This document shows positions 35,001 through 44,498 of a stretch of DNA of 64,000 bases, piece after piece. Position 1 is the first letter of the stretch. Each line of letters opens with the position of its first letter. The notes under the pieces were generated by a model. It made no database searches. It had not been told where the DNA came from and worked only from the letters and a program-made list of their open reading frames with translations. The position numbers and the translations under genes are program-made. The DNA comes from Marinobacter sp. 1-4A (GTDB lineage: Bacteria > Pseudomonadota > Gammaproteobacteria > Pseudomonadales > Oleiphilaceae), in the NCBI RefSeq assembly GCF_016597725.1, contig NZ_VCGY01000004.1:186001-250000 (forward strand), given 5' to 3'.

Positions 35001-36014
35001 CTATTCAAAGGTTCTTGGGCGAACCGAATCTGGTTTGAGGAATGGCTTCTCTCCAGTGTTGTTATGATCCCCAAGAACATGTCCGTCGGTTTCCCGGGCT
35101 TGTCCATACATCGAATGCTTGTGGAATCGCTCCTGTGTCTTTTCCAAAGTGTCTTTTACATCACCTGTATAACGTGGGTCTTGTGGTCGTTCCTGATTGC
35201 TCATGTAATAGGCAATGTCCCACGCCTCCTGATCACTCAGGCTGTTAGGTTGGCCTAATGGCATGTTGTTTTTGATAAAGCCCGCTGCAGTGAATACCCG
35301 CACGATGCCCGCACCCCAGTTGTTCGACATATCCCCCCAAATTGCAGGGAAAACTGTGTGGTTACCTACGCGCAAGCCCTCGCCATCGTTACCGTGGCAA
35401 ACAGAGCAATTCTCATCAAATGCGGCTTCTCCGCGAGCATAGCTCAGTTTCGCAGGGCGATCCGGCGCGGGAAAGCCCCTGCCGTAGATGGGTTTTTCCG
35501 GGTACATGGCGACTCCCTTTGCCAACCATTGGTGGTAGGCAGACAGTGCAAGCATGTTGTCACTGCCGTACTCCGGGGGTTTTCCGTTCATTGAGTAGGT
35601 AAAGCAGCCTGCAATGCGTTCTTCTAGATTGTTCACGTGGTCGTTCTTTCCACGATAGTTGGGAAGAGTCACCGCTGCAGGCCAAACCGGGGCACTAAAG
35701 GGCATGCGGCCTTCACCCATGTGACAGCTGGAACAGTTCATGTTGTTGAAAACATTCTCGCCCCTTAGTTGTTGGGTGTTGGTGAAAAGATCGTAGCCCC
35801 GCCTAATGACGCGTTTCAGCTCAGGGTGAAGGCTGGCGTTTTCCAAATCTTCCATGGTAGGTGGGATATGCACCAACTCATTTGCTTTGGGAGCCGGGTA
35901 GCCCAGTTCTGTCAACGTATTGATGTACTGTTGCGTAGTGTCGTCGGTCGCTGCGGCAGTGGCGGAAAACAATAGGGTTCCCGACAGCGCAACGTAGCTA
36001 AAAGTGCGAATCAT
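35001..36014 (-). CDS. tsdA: Diheme cytochrome c thiosulfate dehydrogenase / tetrathionate reductase TsdA
   Basis: A signal peptide ends near AAA (about residue 22). Two heme-c sites are present, CSSCH (94-98) and CSVCH (203-207). Between them Cys137 in RIAGCFTYSMNG matches the cysteine that ligates the active-site heme in TsdA and separates it from ordinary diheme cytochromes. Met residues downstream (NNMPLG) could serve heme 2. TsdA oxidises two thiosulfate to tetrathionate, or runs in reverse in some bacteria, in the periplasm. It follows tsdB by 15 bases, and an FNR/Anr box lies upstream of the pair, suggesting low-oxygen control. Confidence 0.88.
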   Translation of the reverse strand: MIRTFSYVALSGTLLFSATAAATDDTTQQYINTLTELGYPAPKANELVHIPPTMEDLENASLHPELKRVIRRGYDLFTNTQQLRGENVFNNMNCSSCHMGEGRMPFSAPVWPAAVTLPNYRGKNDHVNNLEERIAGCFTYSMNGKPPEYGSDNMLALSAYHQWLAKGVAMYPEKPIYGRGFPAPDRPAKLSYARGEAAFDENCSVCHGNDGEGLRVGNHTVFPAIWGDMSNNWGAGIVRVFTAAGFIKNNMPLGQPNSLSDQEAWDIAYYMSNQERPQDPRYTGDVKDTLEKTQERFHKHSMYGQARETDGHVLGDHNNTGEKPFLKPDSVRPRTFE

Positions 36015-36029
36015 GATGTGAAAACCCTC

Positions 36030-36671
36030 TTAGTTGGCCGAAGCGCTCTGGCTAGCAAGCCAAGCCGCGACTGCATTGATATCGTCATCGCTCATTCTGC
36101 GAGCAATGGAGCCCATCAGGTCTTGCGTATCGTTTTTTCGGGTACCTGCTTTCCACGCTTGCAGCTGGGTTTTTATGTAGCCTGCGTGTTGACCGGCAAT
36201 GCCCGGGAAAACAGCACCAGCACCTTGGTTATCGGGACCATGGCAGCTTTTGCATGAAACAACGTAACGCGACCAGTCGCCACGCTCCGCCAATTGTTGT
36301 CCGCGCTTGAGCGTTGCCTCGTTAGCACTTTCACTGCCTTTACCTTTGGTAGCAGGCAGACCGGCATAATAAGCGGCGACATCTGCAATTTTCTGATCGT
36401 CCAGCATATTCACAAAAGGCATCATGCTGGCACTGCTGCGCTTCCCGGATTTGTAGTCGTGTAGTTGTTTGCTGATATAGGCTGCGTCCAATCCTGCCAA
36501 CCTAGGCCAAGACTCACCCCCGGGGATGTTCATGCCGCTACCATCTGCTTGATGGCAAGCCATACACACGGCGGCGGATGCAGCGCCCCTTGTTGCATCT
36601 GCCTCGGCAAGCGCGAAACCGGAGCAGGCGGCGAGTCCCAAGGCAGTTAACAGTATAGGTAGTTTCTTCAT
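36030..36671 (-). CDS. tsdB: Diheme cytochrome c4-like electron acceptor TsdB
   Basis: The 213-residue periplasmic protein has a signal peptide (ending ALA) and two cytochrome c4-type halves, each with a CxxCH site (CMACH at 36-40, CKSCH at 140-144) and a downstream Met ligand (SMMPFVNML in the first half). Position directly before tsdA makes it the TsdB partner that accepts electrons from thiosulfate oxidation and passes them to the terminal oxidase. Without that neighbour it would simply be called cytochrome c4. Confidence 0.85.
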   Translation of the reverse strand: MKKLPILLTALGLAACSGFALAEADATRGAASAAVCMACHQADGSGMNIPGGESWPRLAGLDAAYISKQLHDYKSGKRSSASMMPFVNMLDDQKIADVAAYYAGLPATKGKGSESANEATLKRGQQLAERGDWSRYVVSCKSCHGPDNQGAGAVFPGIAGQHAGYIKTQLQAWKAGTRKNDTQDLMGSIARRMSDDDINAVAAWLASQSASAN

Positions 36672-36761
36672 ATATGATTTCCCTCTCGATCAACGAACGC
36701 CATTTAAGAATGGTCTATTTCTGCAGTCTTGGCCAAGGTGCCTGTTTCGAAAAATTATGAT

Positions 36762-36775
36762 TTGATAAAGATCAA
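36762..36775. promoter_or_regulatory. FNR/Anr box upstream of tsdBA
   Basis: TTGAT-AAAG-ATCAA is a perfect match to the 14-bp FNR/Anr palindrome (TTGATNNNNATCAA). Its centre lies about 97 bases before the tsdB start codon and about 106 before the divergent EEP gene, so it could serve either. Oxygen-responsive control of thiosulfate/tetrathionate turnover is the likelier reading. Confidence 0.7.
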
Positions 36776-36874
36776 TTATTAACGCTATCAAGACCAAGCC
36801 TTCTAGGGCCAAGCTGGGCTTTCTGATGCAACGTCCTAGTGCGAATGTCCCGGGCGTTGCGCTACACTGATCCG

Positions 36875-37960
36875 ATGCTATCCATCATTTTCTCTCTATT
36901 CACAACGGTCATTGCCGTAGCGACCTTCTTGCCCCTCTGGCGTAATCCTCACTGGAGCATTCGGGTTTTTGATTTTCCACGCCTTCAATTGGCGGTTTTG
37001 GCGGCATTATTACTCGTCGCTCAATGGGTGTTTTTGGATCTGACGCAACCCCTGAGCAAAACGCTGGTTGTTGCCGCGGGGAGTTCCTTGCTCGCCCAGC
37101 TTTGGTGGATTCTGCCGTACACGGCAATATGGCGGAAAGAGGTCAAAGACGCTCGCAACAGGCACCCTGGGCGCACTTTGACCATACTTACGTCCAACGT
37201 GCTTACCCCTAACCGCAACGCAGAAGCCCTGCTCACGCTGGTCGAGACGCATAAGCCGGATGTATTGGTAACGCTGGAATCGGATCAGTGGTGGGAAAAT
37301 CAACTGGCGGCGTTGGAAGGCGACATGCCTTACACCATCAAGTGCCCCTTGGATAACCTTTATGGCATGCATGTTTTTTCGCGGCTGCCATTAAGCGAAA
37401 CGCAAGTGTGCTTTCTAATCGAGGAGAAGGTGCCTTCGATGCACGCATTGGTTGAGCTATCCACCGGCGATAAGGTGCGTATTCATTTTGTACATCCGGC
37501 CCCGCCTAGCCCCACAGAAAATGATGAATCGAAAGAGCGGGATGCGGAACTGGTTATTGTCGGGCGAAGTGTGGCCGACAGCCAAGAGCCGATTATCGTT
37601 ACCGGCGATCTCAACGATGTAGCTTGGTCGCCAACAACCCGCTTGTTCAGAAAAGTCAGCGGCTTACTGGACCCAAGAGTAGGGCGCGGGTTTTACAGTA
37701 CTTTTCACGCAGATTATCGGTTGTTGCGCTGGCCTCTTGATCATCTATTCCACAGCCATCATTTTACGCTCGCATCCATTACTCGGCTTCCCTCCATCGG
37801 TTCCGACCATTTTCCGTTATTGACTCAGGTGGTGCTCGCTCCGGCGAGAGGGCAAGATCAAGAACCTCTGGCCGAAGATGGTGACGACCGTAACCGCGCG
37901 CGCGAGCTTGCAAGGGAGCAAGGTGCGAGCAAACACGATGTGCCAGAGCCGGGTGAGTAA
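36875..37960 (+). CDS. Membrane-anchored endonuclease/exonuclease/phosphatase (EEP) family protein
   Basis: Two or three N-terminal hydrophobic helices (about 1-80) precede an EEP domain. Recognisable motifs are LTSNVLTPNRN, KPDVLVTLE, VTGDLNDVAWSP and the C-terminal GSDHFPL, corresponding to metal, Asn/Asp and His catalytic residues of the Mg-dependent EEP fold. The C-terminal 35 residues are highly charged and probably disordered. I chose ATG 36875 because the protein then begins at the membrane segment; a GTG at 36839 would add 12 residues. Such proteins often act on phosphodiesters near membranes, but no substrate can be named. It lies 17 bases before muiA. Confidence 0.8.
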   Translation: MLSIIFSLFTTVIAVATFLPLWRNPHWSIRVFDFPRLQLAVLAALLLVAQWVFLDLTQPLSKTLVVAAGSSLLAQLWWILPYTAIWRKEVKDARNRHPGRTLTILTSNVLTPNRNAEALLTLVETHKPDVLVTLESDQWWENQLAALEGDMPYTIKCPLDNLYGMHVFSRLPLSETQVCFLIEEKVPSMHALVELSTGDKVRIHFVHPAPPSPTENDESKERDAELVIVGRSVADSQEPIIVTGDLNDVAWSPTTRLFRKVSGLLDPRVGRGFYSTFHADYRLLRWPLDHLFHSHHFTLASITRLPSIGSDHFPLLTQVVLAPARGQDQEPLAEDGDDRNRARELAREQGASKHDVPEPGE

Positions 37961-37977
37961 AAAAAAGGAAAGTTTCG

Positions 37978-39549
37978 ATGACTAAACACAGCCTATTTGC
38001 ACTGACCATTGCGATGACGCCCATGCTGGCTTCTGCAGAGATTACCTCTGCCATCTTATACCCCTCGCATGCTGAGCTGACTTGGGAGGAACCTGAGCAG
38101 GTAGGTTCCGGCGCTGGAATCCTCAATATTGAGGGCTTGCCCGTCAGCCTTCAGGACCAGACTTTGCAAGTTCAGATAAGTGGTATTAGCGGGTTGCAAA
38201 TCCAGCAGGTTCAGGTCAGCCGAATGGAGCAGGCAGAGTTCGTTGCGGATGAAACCCGGCGAATCCGCAAGGAGCTGGCAGAGGTTACCTTGCACATTCA
38301 GGAAAAAGAGGACTTGATTCAAGCGTGGAATCAGCAGGTAACACTTATGAGCAATGCTGCTGAATCGCCCCATGAGCTCTCGGCCTCAGAGTTGAATGAC
38401 ATGGCCGTCGCTTTGAAAGATACAACACAGAGTGCGCTCGGGGAGATAAGGGCTATTCGCGCGAGAATGACAGATGATATCGCACTGAGAGACCGCTTAA
38501 CTCGGGAGCTGTCCCAAGTGAAACAAGGCGCAAAGGCAACCAAGCAAGTACGTTTACGCTATCAGGCCCCGGCATCCGGTGAGCTGCAAGTAACCCTCAG
38601 GTTTCAGACTCCGGAAGCGCGGTGGCGGAGCGAATACAGCGCCCGCCTTAAAACAGAACTCAAGGGTCAAACTGGTGGTGAGGTCGCGCTAGAACACTTG
38701 GCCGTTGTTCAGCAGTCCACCGGAATGGATTGGCACGGCGTGGACCTGCGCCTTGCAACTGCAAATGCCCGCAGGGGAACGGCAATGCCACTAATGTATT
38801 CGTGGGTAGTCAGCCCCGAGCAGCCGCTGGCGTTCCGTTCAAAGGCGTCCGCGCCTATGGCTGATATGCAGGCGGAGTCGCTTATGGGGATGGAGTTAGA
38901 GAGTGCAGCGGTTGTTGAAAGGCAGAGCACATTCACCCAAAGCTATCGTTTGTCACACCCAGTGGATGTTCCTAGCGGCACTTCGGGCCAACGGTTAACG
39001 GTTGCGGAGCATAGGATCCCGGTTGAAGTTGCCATTTGGACTGCGCCAGTAATGGATGCAACCGGCTACCTCCATGCAACGGGTAAATTTCAATCTGAAA
39101 CACCCATACCGGCCGGGCGGCTTACCTTGTACCGAGAGGGCCAGAGCCTAGGTGAAACCCAGCTCCCAGCGTTAACGAACGGTGAAGAACTCACCCTCGG
39201 ATTCGGGGTAGATGAGGGTGTTCGGGTAGCCGTAGTGAACGAGCTTGAACGTACCGGTGAGGAAGGCATGTGGAAAAGTGAAAATGTTCAGCGCCGACAA
39301 AACCGTTTTGAGATTACAAACCATCACTCACAGGCTGTGCAGGTACGGGTTTTTGATAGGCTCCCTGTATCTCAAAAAGACATTCTGACCGTTAAACCGT
39401 TGGACATCAGCGAGCCGGTTGAGCGAGATGTTGATGATGAAAAGGGTGTTCTGGCCTGGGACCGACAAATACCTGCGGGCGAGACGCTCACTTTAAAATC
39501 TGGTTTTGAAATTCGAGTTCCCGAAGGAACTGCACTTCCGCGGCTTTAA
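37978..39549 (+). CDS. muiA: MuiA-family (DUF4139/DUF4140) exported protein
   Basis: A GGAAAG site precedes the ATG. A signal peptide (ending ASA) leads to the DUF4140 N-terminal domain (about 22-115), a coiled coil of about 100 residues, and a DUF4139 beta-rich domain to the end (LRYQAPASGELQVTLRF, WHGVDLRLATANA, DRLPVSQ). This is the layout of mucoidy-inhibitor MuiA proteins; their biochemical function is unknown. The 523-residue length is usual. It shares an operon with the EEP gene and is convergent with the FGGY kinase gene. Confidence 0.85.
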   Translation: MTKHSLFALTIAMTPMLASAEITSAILYPSHAELTWEEPEQVGSGAGILNIEGLPVSLQDQTLQVQISGISGLQIQQVQVSRMEQAEFVADETRRIRKELAEVTLHIQEKEDLIQAWNQQVTLMSNAAESPHELSASELNDMAVALKDTTQSALGEIRAIRARMTDDIALRDRLTRELSQVKQGAKATKQVRLRYQAPASGELQVTLRFQTPEARWRSEYSARLKTELKGQTGGEVALEHLAVVQQSTGMDWHGVDLRLATANARRGTAMPLMYSWVVSPEQPLAFRSKASAPMADMQAESLMGMELESAAVVERQSTFTQSYRLSHPVDVPSGTSGQRLTVAEHRIPVEVAIWTAPVMDATGYLHATGKFQSETPIPAGRLTLYREGQSLGETQLPALTNGEELTLGFGVDEGVRVAVVNELERTGEEGMWKSENVQRRQNRFEITNHHSQAVQVRVFDRLPVSQKDILTVKPLDISEPVERDVDDEKGVLAWDRQIPAGETLTLKSGFEIRVPEGTALPRL

Positions 39550-39559
39550 GTTGCACCTA

Positions 39560-39577
39560 GGGGCACGGAAGTGCCTC
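39560..39577. terminator. Possible terminator hairpin between convergent muiA and FGGY kinase genes
   Basis: A 7-bp stem with one G-T pair (GGGGCAC at 39560-39566, GTGCCTC at 39571-39577) closes a GGAA loop between two convergent stops. It lacks a clear T-run on either strand, so intrinsic termination is uncertain. Confidence 0.35.
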
Positions 39578-39593
39578 CACATATCCAGAGAGC

Positions 39594-41153
39594 TTATTTC
39601 GGGTAGCCGGTGATATCCCGGATTTTTTGATACAGGGGCTGCAACTGCGGGTACATACGCAAGTAAACTTCAGAGTAGAGTCTTTCGTAAAGCTCCCGCG
39701 CTTCCGGGTTGGGTTGAAATACATCGCCCACCCGGGTCATTTCCGCCACAGCTGTTTCAAAATCCGGGTGCAGGCCAAGTCCCACTGCTGCATCGATGGC
39801 TGCGCCCAGTCCAGAGGTTTCATAAGTGTGGGGGCGCTCAGCGGGTAAGCCGAATACGTCGGCCGTTAACTGCATGGCGGCGTCGCTTTGGGAGCCACCG
39901 CCAGCTACCCGGAGCTTTCGAATTTTAACGCCACTGCGTTTTTCAATTTTTTCTTTACCTTCCCGAAGCGCGTAAGCCAGCCCCTCCAGAATTGCCCGGT
40001 AAATGTGCGAACGGGTGTGCACATCGCCAAACCCGATAATGGAACCTTTGGCTTCCGGCCCGGGTTGGCGCACGCCGGGTGACCAGTAGGGTTGCAACAT
40101 CAAGCCCATGGAGCCCGCAGGTACGGCTTGCACGAGTTCATCGAACAGCTCTTCGGGCTCGATTCCGCGATTCTCTGCAAGTTCGCGCTCCCGTAAGCCA
40201 AACTCCTGCTTGAACCAGCTCACCATCCAGAACCCACGATAGATCATCACTTCTGTGGAGTAATGACCGGGCAAGGCGGAAGGGTAAGGAGGCATCAATC
40301 GAACCGGTTCCACATAGCGCTTGTTGGTGGCGTTTATCGTAGCGGTTGTGCCGTAGCTCATACAGCCGATATCCGGCGTTAAGCCACCCGATCCTAGTAT
40401 TTCACAGGCTTTGTCAGAAGCAGCTGCAATCACTGCTAAGCCTTCTCTTACGCCAAGATGTTTAGCGGCCTCTGCGGTCAAGTGGCCGAGGGTAGAGCCA
40501 GGGCTAACCAGTTTAGGCAGCATGGATTTCTTTATTGGCATAAGGTTCCATTTGAAATCCCGCTTGCCAGCCCAGCGATGTCTTTTGTAGTCGAACGGTA
40601 GATAGCCCACTTGGCTACCCGTAGAGTCGCGGAATTCGCCGGTCAATCGATAATTTAAGTAGCCTGACAACAAGACAAAATGCCGGGTTTTTTTCCATAT
40701 TTCCGGCTGGTTTTGGGCAATCCAATTGGCCTGAGTGTTTTCCCGAAAGCGGTTAATGGTGTCTTCAAGTCGTGCCAGTTTGAAGAGCCAACCCCAAGGC
40801 CCTTTAACTGGCCCATCGACTTTAGCGTGGCGCTGGTCGAGCCAGATAATCGCTGGGCGTAGAGGCTTGCCATGTTCGTCTAGGTTAATCACGGTGCCGC
40901 GCTGGGTTGTGAGGGTAACGCCCGCGACTCTGTCTGGCGTGACGTCTGTAGACTCCCAAAGCTGATCACAAGCCTTGCCTAGGTTTTCCCAGAAATACTC
41001 CGGGTGCTGTTCCGCCCAGCCCGGCTGCTCTGAAAAATAGGGTTGAATCTCCTGCCTGCCTTTGGCAATAAGGTTGCCACGGGTATCGAAGAGCAGGGCG
41101 CGTACGCTTTGGGTGCCATTATCGATAGCCAGAATCAGTGGATCAGAAGGCAT
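39594..41153 (-). CDS. FGGY-family carbohydrate kinase
   Basis: The start is ATG 41153, overlapping the GlpD-like gene end by 11 bases; the longer frame lies inside that gene. The 519-residue protein has the N-terminal ATPase motif AIDNGTQSVRALLFD, WLDQRHA in the sugar-binding lobe and the C-terminal GGGSQSDAAMQL adenosine motif. It differs from classical glycerol kinase in these signatures and is slightly longer. As last gene of the AGPS-like/GlpD-like operon it probably phosphorylates a glycerol-like or ether-glycerol polyol that the two flavoproteins process. The substrate is unknown. Confidence 0.85.
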   Translation of the reverse strand: MPSDPLILAIDNGTQSVRALLFDTRGNLIAKGRQEIQPYFSEQPGWAEQHPEYFWENLGKACDQLWESTDVTPDRVAGVTLTTQRGTVINLDEHGKPLRPAIIWLDQRHAKVDGPVKGPWGWLFKLARLEDTINRFRENTQANWIAQNQPEIWKKTRHFVLLSGYLNYRLTGEFRDSTGSQVGYLPFDYKRHRWAGKRDFKWNLMPIKKSMLPKLVSPGSTLGHLTAEAAKHLGVREGLAVIAAASDKACEILGSGGLTPDIGCMSYGTTATINATNKRYVEPVRLMPPYPSALPGHYSTEVMIYRGFWMVSWFKQEFGLRERELAENRGIEPEELFDELVQAVPAGSMGLMLQPYWSPGVRQPGPEAKGSIIGFGDVHTRSHIYRAILEGLAYALREGKEKIEKRSGVKIRKLRVAGGGSQSDAAMQLTADVFGLPAERPHTYETSGLGAAIDAAVGLGLHPDFETAVAEMTRVGDVFQPNPEARELYERLYSEVYLRMYPQLQPLYQKIRDITGYPK

Positions 41154-42768
41154 GTGACGACCCCGGCTGGAGCGGGAGAGAATAGGCTTCGCGCCAAAGG
41201 GCGAGATATCGGGCCTCTTCCGCGCACCATTGTTCATCGGCCCAGCTCAAGGCGCTTTGGCAGTATTGTCTTAGTTTTGGAAGCAACAGCTTTCCACCAT
41301 GGGGAAGGATTAAGCCAAGTCGGGTACGGCGTAGCATCAGATCATCCAGATGCGTTACGCTCTCCTGTTCGCAGGCCCAAATTACTTCAGCCCAAAGCAA
41401 TTCGCCCGGTATAGGGCCGGAAGCCGTATCTGGTTGAACAGGTTCCAGTGGGCCAGCCTTTAGCACAGAGGGCAGATCTGATCCATAAAACCCGACTAGC
41501 CGTTGCCAATTCTGATGGCTTATATTGCCGGGCTTTTCAGGTGAAGGCGTGGGTCGGAATACCGGGTCACGCTCTGGCCGCAGCCTATCTTTAGTGCTCA
41601 TGCCTCGGGTAAGGGCTTCTCGTGCGATCAGGCGAAAGGTAGTGAGTTTGCCGCCTGCGATGCTGATTAAGCCTTTGTCTTCCCGGAATTCATGCTCGCG
41701 GCTTTCTTTGGACGGCGTCTTGAATTCCGCCGTCTTTTGTGCAGAGGTAACAACCGGCCGAACGCCTGCCCAAGTTGAGAGAACATCACGTTTGGTGACT
41801 ACGGCACTGGGGAATAATCTGCTCGATATACGCAGGAGGTAATCGACTTCTTCACTGCTGATGCGCGGCTCTATATCCAGATCTTCTTTATGATCAAGAT
41901 CCGTTGTCCCTAATACGGTTGTGCCGGCCCAAGGAAAGGCGAAAACCGGGCGTTTGTCATCCGGGTGGAACAGGGAAACAGAGCAGGAAACCGGCAACGT
42001 CTGCCACGGAAGAACCAGATGGCTGCCGCGCAGTGGTCGTATGGTCATGGGCTGTTCGTCGCTCTCCGGCTGCTGGAGCCGGTCGGCCCAAACCCCGGTG
42101 GCGTTGATAACCAGCGGCGAATCAACAGTAAACGGTTGGGCATTGCCCTCGGCCTGAAGCTCAAGGCCACTGACTTGTCCATCGGTGCGGATTACTCTTG
42201 CGGCTTTAAGGTAGTTCAAGCACCAGGCGCCGTCGTGGCGAGCCTCTGCGATAACCCTTTGCACCAGGCGAGCATCATCGGTTACAGCGTCGGTAAAGCC
42301 GCTGGCGCCCGTCATTTTCTCGGTATTGAGGCCGGGTACCCATTGCAGCGTTTCGCCCGGAGTCAGAAAGTGACGGGACTTGGAACGGGAGATCCAGTCG
42401 TAAATCCGAAGCAAAATCTGAAACAGTCTTGGCCCGGGGAATTGGCGTTGAAAGTGCGGCATGATGAAGCGCAGAGGTTCTATAAGCCCGGGCGCCTCAG
42501 CCATTAACCTTTGCCGCTCGGTAACAGCGTCTCTGGTAAGCCGGTATTGCCCGCTGCCCAGATACCGAAGGCCTCCATGCACCATTTTCGAGGAGCGGCT
42601 GGAGGTTCCCCAGGCAAAGTCCTTTTGCTCTACAAGCAGCGTTTTCAAGCCGCTACCGGCAGCTTCTCGAGCTATACCCGCGCCGGTAATGCCGCCTCCC
42701 ACCACCACAACATCAAAGGTATGGCGGCCGCTTTGAAGCTCTCTGAGCAGTATGTCTCGACGCTTCAT
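41143..42768 (-). CDS. glpD: Glycerol-3-phosphate dehydrogenase-like FAD enzyme (GlpD family)
   Basis: ATG 42768, 14 bases after the upstream stop, has GGAGTG upstream. The FAD motif VVVGGGITGAGIAREAAG, the family signature SSRSSKMVHGGLRYL and the RPLRGSHLVLPW and GTTDLDHKED segments place it in the GlpD/GlpA FAD-dependent glycerol-3-phosphate dehydrogenase family, with a C-terminal DAO_C helical domain. It would pass electrons to quinone at the inner membrane. Because it is embedded between an AGPS-like flavoprotein and an FGGY kinase, not with glpF or glpK, it may be a paralogue using a related phospho-glycerol substrate. Confidence 0.87.
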   Translation of the reverse strand: MKRRDILLRELQSGRHTFDVVVVGGGITGAGIAREAAGSGLKTLLVEQKDFAWGTSSRSSKMVHGGLRYLGSGQYRLTRDAVTERQRLMAEAPGLIEPLRFIMPHFQRQFPGPRLFQILLRIYDWISRSKSRHFLTPGETLQWVPGLNTEKMTGASGFTDAVTDDARLVQRVIAEARHDGAWCLNYLKAARVIRTDGQVSGLELQAEGNAQPFTVDSPLVINATGVWADRLQQPESDEQPMTIRPLRGSHLVLPWQTLPVSCSVSLFHPDDKRPVFAFPWAGTTVLGTTDLDHKEDLDIEPRISSEEVDYLLRISSRLFPSAVVTKRDVLSTWAGVRPVVTSAQKTAEFKTPSKESREHEFREDKGLISIAGGKLTTFRLIAREALTRGMSTKDRLRPERDPVFRPTPSPEKPGNISHQNWQRLVGFYGSDLPSVLKAGPLEPVQPDTASGPIPGELLWAEVIWACEQESVTHLDDLMLRRTRLGLILPHGGKLLLPKLRQYCQSALSWADEQWCAEEARYLALWREAYSLPLQPGSSHAF

Positions 42769-42782
42769 CTGGGTCACTCCGC

Positions 42783-44402
42783 TCACTCCAACAAGGTTTT
42801 GGGGTTGAGAATGCCTTCCGGATCGAAGGTTTGGCACAGGGAACGGATTGCGAGCATTCCCAACTCACCTTTTTCCACCGGCAAGAAGGGCGCATGGTCT
42901 TTGCCGACACCGTGCTGGTGGCTAATGGTGCCGCGGTTACGGACGATCAGTTCTGAGGTGGTGTTTTTCAGATGTTTCCAGCGGGCCAACGTCTCCTCGT
43001 AACTATCCGCAACACGGAAAACATAGGTGGTGTAGATGCTACAGCCCTGTCCGTAAAAATGGGACAGGTGGGTAAATACATGGGTGCGCTCGTTTTTGCT
43101 TTCGTCTCTGGCTTGAAGACCGTTGCGCAAACTGTTTTCCATAAGGCCCAACAATGTGTCTACGTTGTCCCAGTCGGTGGCGGTTTCTAACGTATCTACG
43201 GCGTAGCCCATCTGCCATAACGCTTCTCTGAGATACGGCATGGTGAACCGCTTTTCCGCCCATTTCTTTCCGAGCCGTGTGCCTGTGTAAACACCTTTAT
43301 ATTCTGAACAGATACGCTTGGCTTCTTGCTTGGCGCTGGCGCACTGGTGTTTACTGCCAGTGAGACCGAACGTCATCATACACTTGCCTTCATCCGCGCC
43401 GCGCAGAGAGAGTACTTTTTCAAGCATGCCAATGAGTTGTGGATGCCCGGCCAAGGCCAGCTGGGTTTCGGTTTCTATGGCGTTGCTGAGGCGCAGCATG
43501 GAAAGCTGAGTGCGGTTTTGAACCAATTTTCGACAGGCTGTGCGCGCTCTATCCCAATCCGGGAAGAATACAACGTGAAAACTTTCTTGTTCTGGCAGGC
43601 GGGTGACCCGAACCTTCACTTCTGTGATCAAGCCAATGCGGCCCTCGGAGCCCAGAATCATTTCGCGAATGTCAGGCCCAGCGCTGGATGCCGGAATGGT
43701 GGGCAACTCCAGAGTGCCTTTGAGTGTTTCAATCTGACCGCCGGCAAACAATTGCTCAATGCGCCCGTAGCGCAAGGATTGCTGACCGCTCGACCGCGAG
43801 GCCACCCAACCACCAATGGTTGAGAGCTCAAAGGATTGGGGAAAGTGCCCGAGTGTGTAGCCATGAGCCCGCAACTGGGATTCAACAAGAGGCCCCGGTG
43901 TACCCGCACCAAAGGTCGCGATTTGGCTTTCCCTGTCTAGGTCAATGAGGCGGTTCATGCCACCCATATCCACTGTAAGCACAGGCTTATCGCCTGCCAG
44001 CGGGTTGATATGCCCAGCAACACTGGTGCCACCGCCGTATGGAATCAGCTCGATGTTATGCGCCTGTGCGTAGTGAAGTAGGTTCTGCACGTCGAGGCTG
44101 GTTTCGGGGCGGGCAACGCCATCTGGAAAAACACCGAACTCGCCACTGCGCATGGCCAACCAGTCTGCCAAACTTTGGCCGCGGGCGTGGCGCACGCGAG
44201 TTTCTGGACTGGTGTCGATGAGCTTAGCAACCGTGTCGTCAGCCGGTAGGCGTGACTCCGGAACCTTAGCGCAGACAGACTCCAGAGATACGTCTTCAAG
44301 AGCGTGGCTTGCACCCACACGCTCTGCAAGAAAATTCTGCCCCTGTGCCGGGAGCTCCAGATTGAATGTTTCCTCGCCCCAACCGTTCCAACGTCGCATC
44401 AA
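42783..44402 (-). CDS. AGPS-like FAD-binding oxidase/synthase (FAD_binding_4 family)
   Basis: The 539-residue protein has the PCMH-type FAD fold with IPYGGGTSVAGHINP (FAD pyrophosphate loop) and ELSTIGGWVASRSSGQQSLRYG, both strongly reminiscent of alkyldihydroxyacetone-phosphate synthase. The C-terminal motif is ISHQHGVGKDHAPF; the corresponding eukaryotic synthase motif, from memory, is His-His-His, so one His is replaced by Gln. A Cys-rich or substrate lid is not apparent. Eukaryotic AGPS swaps an acyl for an alkyl chain to make ether lipids; many bacterial relatives are uncharacterised oxidases. First gene of a three-gene operon with GlpD-like and FGGY kinase genes. Confidence 0.82.
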   Translation of the reverse strand: MMRRWNGWGEETFNLELPAQGQNFLAERVGASHALEDVSLESVCAKVPESRLPADDTVAKLIDTSPETRVRHARGQSLADWLAMRSGEFGVFPDGVARPETSLDVQNLLHYAQAHNIELIPYGGGTSVAGHINPLAGDKPVLTVDMGGMNRLIDLDRESQIATFGAGTPGPLVESQLRAHGYTLGHFPQSFELSTIGGWVASRSSGQQSLRYGRIEQLFAGGQIETLKGTLELPTIPASSAGPDIREMILGSEGRIGLITEVKVRVTRLPEQESFHVVFFPDWDRARTACRKLVQNRTQLSMLRLSNAIETETQLALAGHPQLIGMLEKVLSLRGADEGKCMMTFGLTGSKHQCASAKQEAKRICSEYKGVYTGTRLGKKWAEKRFTMPYLREALWQMGYAVDTLETATDWDNVDTLLGLMENSLRNGLQARDESKNERTHVFTHLSHFYGQGCSIYTTYVFRVADSYEETLARWKHLKNTTSELIVRNRGTISHQHGVGKDHAPFLPVEKGELGMLAIRSLCQTFDPEGILNPKTLLE

Positions 44403-44498
44403 AATACACTCCCTTCTAATTGAATGGATTGCATTCTATCGGTATAGCCAGCGCTCACGCATGTCTCATGGCGACATTGCAGGTGTCATTTGCCGACA

